The translations under genes and the position numbers were made by a program. From Actinomadura chibensis NBRC 106107 (GTDB lineage Bacteria > Actinomycetota > Actinomycetes > Streptosporangiales > Streptosporangiaceae), in assembly GCF_001552135.1 (NCBI RefSeq), contig NZ_BCQP01000090.1, positions 1 to 36,083 of the forward strand: DNA of 36,083 nt. The letters are read 5' to 3'. Under the pieces are notes generated by a model. The model made no database searches. It was not told the origin of the DNA and was given only the letters and a program-made list of their open reading frames with translations. This document shows positions 31,430 through 36,083 of the stretch, one piece after another (position 1 is the stretch's first letter; the number at the start of each line of letters is the position of its first letter).

Positions 31430-33298
31430 TCAGTCGATCGGAGTCGGGATGATCGGCAGGGTGACCGAGGACGGGTGCTCGGCGTCGTGGTAGATCGTCT
31501 GCGCGGCGGGCTTCGTCCGGTCACCGGTGCCGAACTCCGCCCCCGTGTTCGGGTTGCGGTCGTACATCGGGAAGTTGCTGCTGGAGATCTCCAGCCGGAG
31601 GCGGTGGCCCGCCTTGAACACGTTGCTGGTCGGCCACAGCTTGATCGTGTACTTGTAGACCTTGCCGGGACGGATCAGCGACGGGCGTTCGAGCGACACC
31701 CGGTACCGGGCGCGCTGGATCCCGTCCCGGACGAGCATCGAGGTGCCGTCCGGCCCGACGTCGGTGATCTTCGCCGTCCAGTCGGTGTCGCGGGCCGAGG
31801 ACGAGGCGTAGAGCGTCACCGAGATCGGTCCGGTGACCTCGGTGTCCGTCGCCAGCCGTGGCGTGGTGTAGACGAGGACGTCCGGCCGCTGCTCGATGAG
31901 CCGCTGGTCCTGCGGGCCGCCGGGCACCGAGCTCTGGAACCGCCCGCCGAAGCTCGGCACCGGGTTCTCCGGGTCGTAGCGGTACCGGTCGGGCGTCTCG
32001 GCGGCCGGCGCGGTGGTGCTGAGCGTGCCGCCGCCGGTCACCGTGTTGGCGTCGCCGTTGCTGTGCAGGTAGTACTCGGTGAACGCGGTGCCGGGGATCG
32101 GCCAGGAGTCGGCGGTGCGCCACTTGTTCGCGCCCATCACGAATATCTTCACGGCGGGGTCCTTGTCCACGCCGTTGTCGACGCCCTTCAGCCAGTGGTC
32201 GAACCAGCGGAACTGGACCTCGTCGATCGAGACGACCGCCTCCGGGCCGTAGTCGAGCGCGCCGACCCGGCTGCCGGAACTGCCGTGCGTCCACGGACCG
32301 ACGAGCAGTTTCGTGCCGTTCCTGGCGGTGGCCGAACCGCCGCGGGCCCGCATTCCGGCGAAGTTCTCGACCGTGCCGTTCAGGAAGATGTCCGACCAGC
32401 CGCCGTAGTTCAGGGCCGGGACGGTGACCTTCGGGTACTTCTCGCGGATGCTCCACCGCTTCCAGTACGAGTCGAAGCTCGGGTGGTCGACCCAGTCGTA
32501 GAAGTACCGCGCGACCCGCTTGTCCTTCGGGTAGAGCGGCGGGAATTCGTTCAGCGGCATATGCCAGTACCACTTGGCGAACAGCGCCCGCGACGCCTGG
32601 CTCATCTCCGCCGACAGCTTCGGATAGTCGGGAAGGCGCTGGATGGCGCCCCTGGCGAGGAAGCTCAGCGGCCAGTCCTCGGTGAACGACTGGTACAGCG
32701 CGCCGCCCTCATAGGTCCAGCCGTCGTAGATGTCGGACGAGGTGAACGCCGGGACGATGGTGACCAGATGCGGTGGCGTGAGGGTCGCCGGAAGCCATTG
32801 CGTGAGCCCCGGATACGAGAACCCGTACATGCCGACCTTGCCGTTCGAGTGCGGCAGTTTCGCGGACCATTCGATGGTGTCGTAGCCGTCTTCGGCCTCG
32901 TACTTGTAGGCGTAGAACTCGCCGTCCGACTTGTACTGGCCGCGGACGTCCTGGACCACGACGAGGTAGCAGGCGGAGGCGTAGCGGTCGGGGTTGGCGT
33001 AGAAGATGTTCTCGGCGCCCTCCTTGTTGTAGGGCAGCCGCATCAGGATGACGGGGAAATCACCGTCGCCCTTCGGGGTGAACACGTTGGAGCGCAGGAC
33101 GGTCCCGTCGCGCATGGTGGCCGGCACGTCCTTCTGGACGGTGTACTCGCACTGGTCCGGCGCGGCCGCCCCTTTCCCGGCCGCGCTGGCGCCGGGGGCG
33201 ACCGCCATTCCGCCCAGCACGAAGACCGCGGCTCCGAGCGACAGACGCCAGCTCCGCCTCCGTCCGCCCGCCCAGGTCATTCGCCGCTTCGCTCGCAT
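31430..33298 (-). CDS. Secreted CocE/NonD-family hydrolase (X-Pro dipeptidyl-peptidase S15-like)
   Basis: The product has 622 residues. A twin-Arg-like, long signal peptide (1-40, ending ASAA) leads to an alpha/beta-hydrolase domain with the nucleophile in MYGFSYPG (Ser161), then GPWTHG with the catalytic His. The C-terminal beta-sandwich part (YRYDPENPVPSFGG, then VLVYTTPRLATDTEVTGPIS) is typical of CocE/NonD and S15 enzymes. Esters or proline peptides are the likely substrates. ATG at 33298 has GGAAGGGG about nine bases upstream; MTWAGG at 33280 is possible. The stop codon lies in a 15-base tandem repeat (31410-31439). Confidence 0.9.
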   Translation of the reverse strand: MRAKRRMTWAGGRRRSWRLSLGAAVFVLGGMAVAPGASAAGKGAAAPDQCEYTVQKDVPATMRDGTVLRSNVFTPKGDGDFPVILMRLPYNKEGAENIFYANPDRYASACYLVVVQDVRGQYKSDGEFYAYKYEAEDGYDTIEWSAKLPHSNGKVGMYGFSYPGLTQWLPATLTPPHLVTIVPAFTSSDIYDGWTYEGGALYQSFTEDWPLSFLARGAIQRLPDYPKLSAEMSQASRALFAKWYWHMPLNEFPPLYPKDKRVARYFYDWVDHPSFDSYWKRWSIREKYPKVTVPALNYGGWSDIFLNGTVENFAGMRARGGSATARNGTKLLVGPWTHGSSGSRVGALDYGPEAVVSIDEVQFRWFDHWLKGVDNGVDKDPAVKIFVMGANKWRTADSWPIPGTAFTEYYLHSNGDANTVTGGGTLSTTAPAAETPDRYRYDPENPVPSFGGRFQSSVPGGPQDQRLIEQRPDVLVYTTPRLATDTEVTGPISVTLYASSSARDTDWTAKITDVGPDGTSMLVRDGIQRARYRVSLERPSLIRPGKVYKYTIKLWPTSNVFKAGHRLRLEISSSNFPMYDRNPNTGAEFGTGDRTKPAAQTIYHDAEHPSSVTLPIIPTPID

Positions 33299-33662
33299 CG
33301 CCGCATCCCCTTCCCGGTCGAGGCCGGTGGGCCGGTCGTCGGCCTTCCGGGGGGCCTGGTGGTCGCCCCTCGACCGCTCGACGTCGTCGGCCGGAGCATC
33401 GCATGATCATGTCCGCTGGTCAGGGGGGACGGCCGGGGCGGTGCGCCGAGCCACGCGCCTGGCGCGGCGAGCAGTACGACGGCCTCCGCCGAACGGATCA
33501 CCGCTTGCGATGAACGGGGTGTTCGCGAAGATTGCCCCCGTTTGTTGGTGCATTCCGGATGGTCGGCGGCCACCGGACGCGCCGAACCGACCGTTCGCCG
33601 ACCGCACCGGCCGATCACCGCTCGATCAACGCCGTTGGACGATCGCGCAGTTCAGCTCGCGA
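33299..33662. other. Intergenic region, no gene
   Basis: These 364 bases upstream of the CocE-like gene contain its ribosome-binding site and probably its promoter. Reading frames in it have no credible start or domain. I see no clear promoter consensus. Confidence 0.5.
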
Positions 33663-34232
33663 TCAGGGGGTCACGCGCATTCCCTGGATGAGGCCGGCGG
33701 CGTACTCGTGCCGGGGCGGCAGCGCGTCGTCGCCGAGGAGCAGGAGCGTGAAGGCGTAGTTGAGGCAGGCGCCGATCAGCAGGCGGGCGGCGCCGACCGG
33801 GTCCGCGTCCGCGGCGACCCGGCCGAGCTCCTGCTCCTGCCGCAGGTAGCCGGCGACCGCCTGCTCCGCCTGGTGGGGGCCGAGCTGGCGCGGCCGCATC
33901 ACCTGCCGCAGCCGGACGAGCTGCGCCGGGCTGGCCACCACCGCGACCTTGGCGGCGAGGACCTCGCAGTAGAAGTTGATGGTCGCCTCCGCGACCATCA
34001 GCAGGTTCTTGCGGACGCCCGCGTTCCCGGCGTGCGCGAGGAGGTCGGCGACGGTGCCGACGTAGACGGGCAGCCGGTCCTGCAGCAGCGAGAGGTAAAG
34101 GTGCAACTCACCATGTTCGGCGCCCTGGACCGACCGCATGGAATGGCTCACCGCCTCGACCACGAGGCGCCGCACGCCGTCGGCGGGACTCTCGGGCGCG
34201 GAACTCGACGCGGCTGCCGGTTCGGGCTGCAT
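33663..34232 (-). CDS. TetR C-terminal-like protein without a visible HTH
   Basis: The product has 189 residues. The last 90 residues resemble the ligand-binding half of TetR-family regulators (LRQVMRPRQLGPHQAEQAVAG, then DADPVGAARLLIGACLNYAF). The first 100 residues lack the expected AxxLF/TTVxxIA/TLYxHF pattern of the DNA-binding domain, and no frame upstream supplies it. ATG at 34232 has GGGGAG close by. It may be a truncated regulator or a ligand-binding protein that acts through a partner. Confidence 0.6.
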   Translation of the reverse strand: MQPEPAAASSSAPESPADGVRRLVVEAVSHSMRSVQGAEHGELHLYLSLLQDRLPVYVGTVADLLAHAGNAGVRKNLLMVAEATINFYCEVLAAKVAVVASPAQLVRLRQVMRPRQLGPHQAEQAVAGYLRQEQELGRVAADADPVGAARLLIGACLNYAFTLLLLGDDALPPRHEYAAGLIQGMRVTP

Positions 34233-35097
34233 GATCTCCCCAGGTCATTTGGCCTCCCCATCACCTGCGACGCGCCATCCTCGGCCGGGGGGACGGGCAC
34301 CCGCGCATAAAGCCGCAACCGCCTAATGGCAGGCATCGCGTGATGGCGAATCCAACATATGGGGCCGCACCTTTTGCACGCAACGAAAACAAAATCTTGC
34401 CCACCAGGAACCTGCCCGGGCCGCGGCGGGCGGCGTCCCCAGGCTGCGCCTCCGCGCGGGCCGGATCGTCCGTCCGGAGCCCTCTCCGAGAGCGCGCCGG
34501 AGCCGTCACGACCGGCCGGCCGGTACGTCGCACCGCTCCCCGCGCCGACGGGCTCTCACCGGACCGATTTATGATCTTCATCCGGACGCGAATGGCGGGC
34601 GGAGAATTGGCTGCTATATAGCAAGATATTCGTTCATGCGGGCGGTGGATGATCGGCCGGGAAAGCCGTGAAGCCGCCCCCGGTCGCGCGCCCGGAATGG
34701 CCGGGCGGGCGGCGGCCCGGAAGTCGGCGCGCGGCACCGTGCGCGTCCTCGAAGAGCGGTGTGACCAGTCGCGTGACCAGTCGCGACAGGGCGCGACAAG
34801 CCCGCGGTCGGCTCCGGCGCGGGGCCGTCCGGCGGCGGCGCCTCGGCGAAGCCCGGCGGCCTCGCCCGCGCGTGCCGCCTGATCTTAAACGTGCGAAGGA
34901 CCGCCGGGGCGATGTGCGCCCTGGCGGTCCGGTAATCGCAATGCCGATCTCGGCGGAATCGAAATGTCCGACCCGGCCCCGGCCGTCCATCCCCATCGGC
35001 GGAGGGCCGGGCCGAACATGTCCTGGTGCGTGCGGCCGGGAGTCGCGCTCAGCCCGGCCGGCTCCGGCACCGCTGTGTCAGCGTCAACCGGTCAGCG
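34233..35097. other. Gene-poor stretch before the metalloprotease end
   Basis: In 865 bases I find no supported gene. Short frames are Arg/Pro-rich and look like chance frames of GC-rich DNA. The part near 34560-34640 is AT-rich. A perfect 12-base tandem repeat lies at 34761-34784, a strong hairpin at 34898-34930, and a near-perfect 14-base repeat at 35077-35104 spanning the metalloprotease stop. Confidence 0.5.
34898..34930. terminator. Strong GC hairpin, possible terminator
   Basis: GGACCGCC pairs with GGCGGTCC; after one G-T pair, GGGCG pairs with CGCCC around an ATGTG loop. It lies about 170 bases beyond the metalloprotease stop codon. It may terminate that gene's transcript. Confidence 0.45.
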
Positions 35098-36083
35098 TCA
35101 GCCGGCCGCGGTGCAGGTCGGCTCGCCGGACTGCGCGCCGAGGCTGACCGCGTCCCACGCCGCCTTGGTCTTGTTGAACAGACCGCAGGTCGGGTCGAGG
35201 TTCTTCGCGGCGGACAGCGTCAGGACGCGGTACCGGGGGTAGCTGGTACCGGAGGTCTTCATCGCCATCGCGTTGTAGAAGATCTTCGAGGCGGTCGCCA
35301 CGCCGACACCGGTGACCTGGCTGTTGTTGCAGGTCGGGCTGGTCGGCTTGCCGCCGCCGGGGTTGGAGCCCTCGGCGAGCAGGTAGAACCAGTGGTTGCC
35401 GGGCCCGGCCGCCTTGTGCACCTCCATCTGCGGGACGGACGTGGACCAGCAGTTCGGGTCGTTGTTGACCAGCGACGGGTTGTACATGTTGCGGATCGGC
35501 CCGCTGCCGGTGAGGTTGACCAGCTCGCCGACGGTGTAGTCGGGAGTGTCGGCCGGGTTGTTCAGGAACGCCTCGACGGACGCGCCCCACACGTCGCCCA
35601 CGAACTCCTGGGTTCCGCCGCCGGACATGCTGCCCGGGGTGAAGTTGTCCAGGCCGTGGCCGAACTCGTGGTCCACGACGTCGGTCGAGGTGATCCACTG
35701 GTTCTGGTTGTTGTGGCCGAAGTCGGCTTCGCCGCCCGTCCAGTAGGCGTTGACCTGGTTGAGGCCGACGTACGCCGGGGACCAGCGGCCGCTGCCGTTG
35801 AGGCCGTTGCGGCCGTAGGACTTCAGCAGGTCCCAGAAGCCGGCGGCGGCGTACATGACGTCGACGCAGCCGGCCTCCTTGCTCGTCTTGGACGTGCTGC
35901 CCCAGATGTCGTCCGGACCGGAGAAGATCTGCTTGCCGCTGTAGTCGCCGCAGGTCAGCCCCGGGCGGGCCGGGTCGCTCAGGGTGTACTGGCCGCCGGA
36001 CTGGGTCGTCCCGATCGTCAGGTTCGACCCTTCCCAGATGCCGGTGCCGGTGCCCGCGTAGACGAGGTCCTGCTCGGCGAACT
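35098..36083 (-). CDS. Thermolysin-family (M4) metalloprotease, C-terminal part
   Basis: The reading frame enters from the right edge and ends at 35098, giving about 328 residues of the C-terminal half. The zinc site HEFGH is encoded at 35656-35670, and the third ligand lies in GGTQEFVGDVWG (Glu, then Asp). The last helical domain ends in Cys-rich ATCGLFNKT-like segments with no extra binding domain. M4 enzymes are secreted and cleave before hydrophobic residues. The start, signal and propeptide lie outside the window. Confidence 0.93.
   Translation of the reverse strand, partial: FAEQDLVYAGTGTGIWEGSNLTIGTTQSGGQYTLSDPARPGLTCGDYSGKQIFSGPDDIWGSTSKTSKEAGCVDVMYAAAGFWDLLKSYGRNGLNGSGRWSPAYVGLNQVNAYWTGGEADFGHNNQNQWITSTDVVDHEFGHGLDNFTPGSMSGGGTQEFVGDVWGASVEAFLNNPADTPDYTVGELVNLTGSGPIRNMYNPSLVNNDPNCWSTSVPQMEVHKAAGPGNHWFYLLAEGSNPGGGKPTSPTCNNSQVTGVGVATASKIFYNAMAMKTSGTSYPRYRVLTLSAAKNLDPTCGLFNKTKAAWDAVSLGAQSGEPTCTAAG

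Noticed and set aside
34340..34621. Short plus-strand frames between the TetR-like gene and the metalloprotease
   Set aside because: They overlap one another, are Arg/Pro-rich, and have neither a ribosome-binding site nor a domain.

Overview
The window is high-GC actinomycete chromosome: third-position G/C is very high throughout, GTG and TTG starts are used, genes overlap by ATGA, secreted proteins carry Ala-rich signal peptides, and an ECF sigma factor, TetR regulators and a DUF6461-type protein are present. Gene content fits the Streptosporangiales/Thermomonosporaceae (an Actinomadura-like organism), but this is inference. I saw no tRNA, rRNA or intact insertion sequence.

Left part (1-3077): the degenerate end of a type I-E-like CRISPR array enters from the left edge. 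It is followed by an MFS exporter (minus strand), a very acidic 61-residue peptide gene with its own good promoter, and an ECF sigma factor pointing right.

Central island (3047-15967): a dense set of NTPases and chaperone-like genes. On the minus strand, seven tightly coupled genes run from 14832 down to 7638: an Hsp70 ATPase-domain-only protein, two related GTPases with an unusual D-[YF]-R-G-G motif, a protein resembling GTPase-associated proteins, a dynamin-like membrane GTPase, and two GrpE-like proteins, one with a membrane anchor. Convergent to them is a paralogous dynamin-like GTPase (5658-7622). Further left are a Crp-family regulator and a third dynamin-like GTPase (3047-4528). A nucleotide-cyclase-fold protein lies upstream of the Hsp70 gene. 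Three promoter regions of this island (before 4528, 5658 and 14832) share TGCA-N19/20-CGTCCAAG, and two of them share further bases, so the separate units look co-regulated. I consider this the main system of interest. Related GTPase-centred conflict or signalling loci have been described computationally in multicellular actinobacteria; its function here is unknown.

Middle (16092-27111): an intradiol ring-cleavage dioxygenase; a secreted ricin-like lectin with terminator; then a plus-strand cell-envelope module of lipoprotein, peptidoglycan-binding adaptor, MacB-like ABC ATPase and permease. After a 490-base leader comes a 1455-residue secreted protein with a transglycosylase-like domain and a golvesin-like domain, closed by a perfect 15-bp-stem terminator.

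Right part (27126-36083): a DUF6461-like protein; a three-gene operon of Crp-family regulator, minimal nucleotidyltransferase-like protein and stand-alone cyclic-nucleotide-binding domain; a TetR regulator with palindromic operators divergent from a membrane protein; a secreted CocE/NonD (S15-like) hydrolase; a TetR C-terminal-like protein without a visible DNA-binding domain; an 865-base gene-free stretch; and the C-terminal part of a thermolysin-family (M4) metalloprotease that runs off the right edge.
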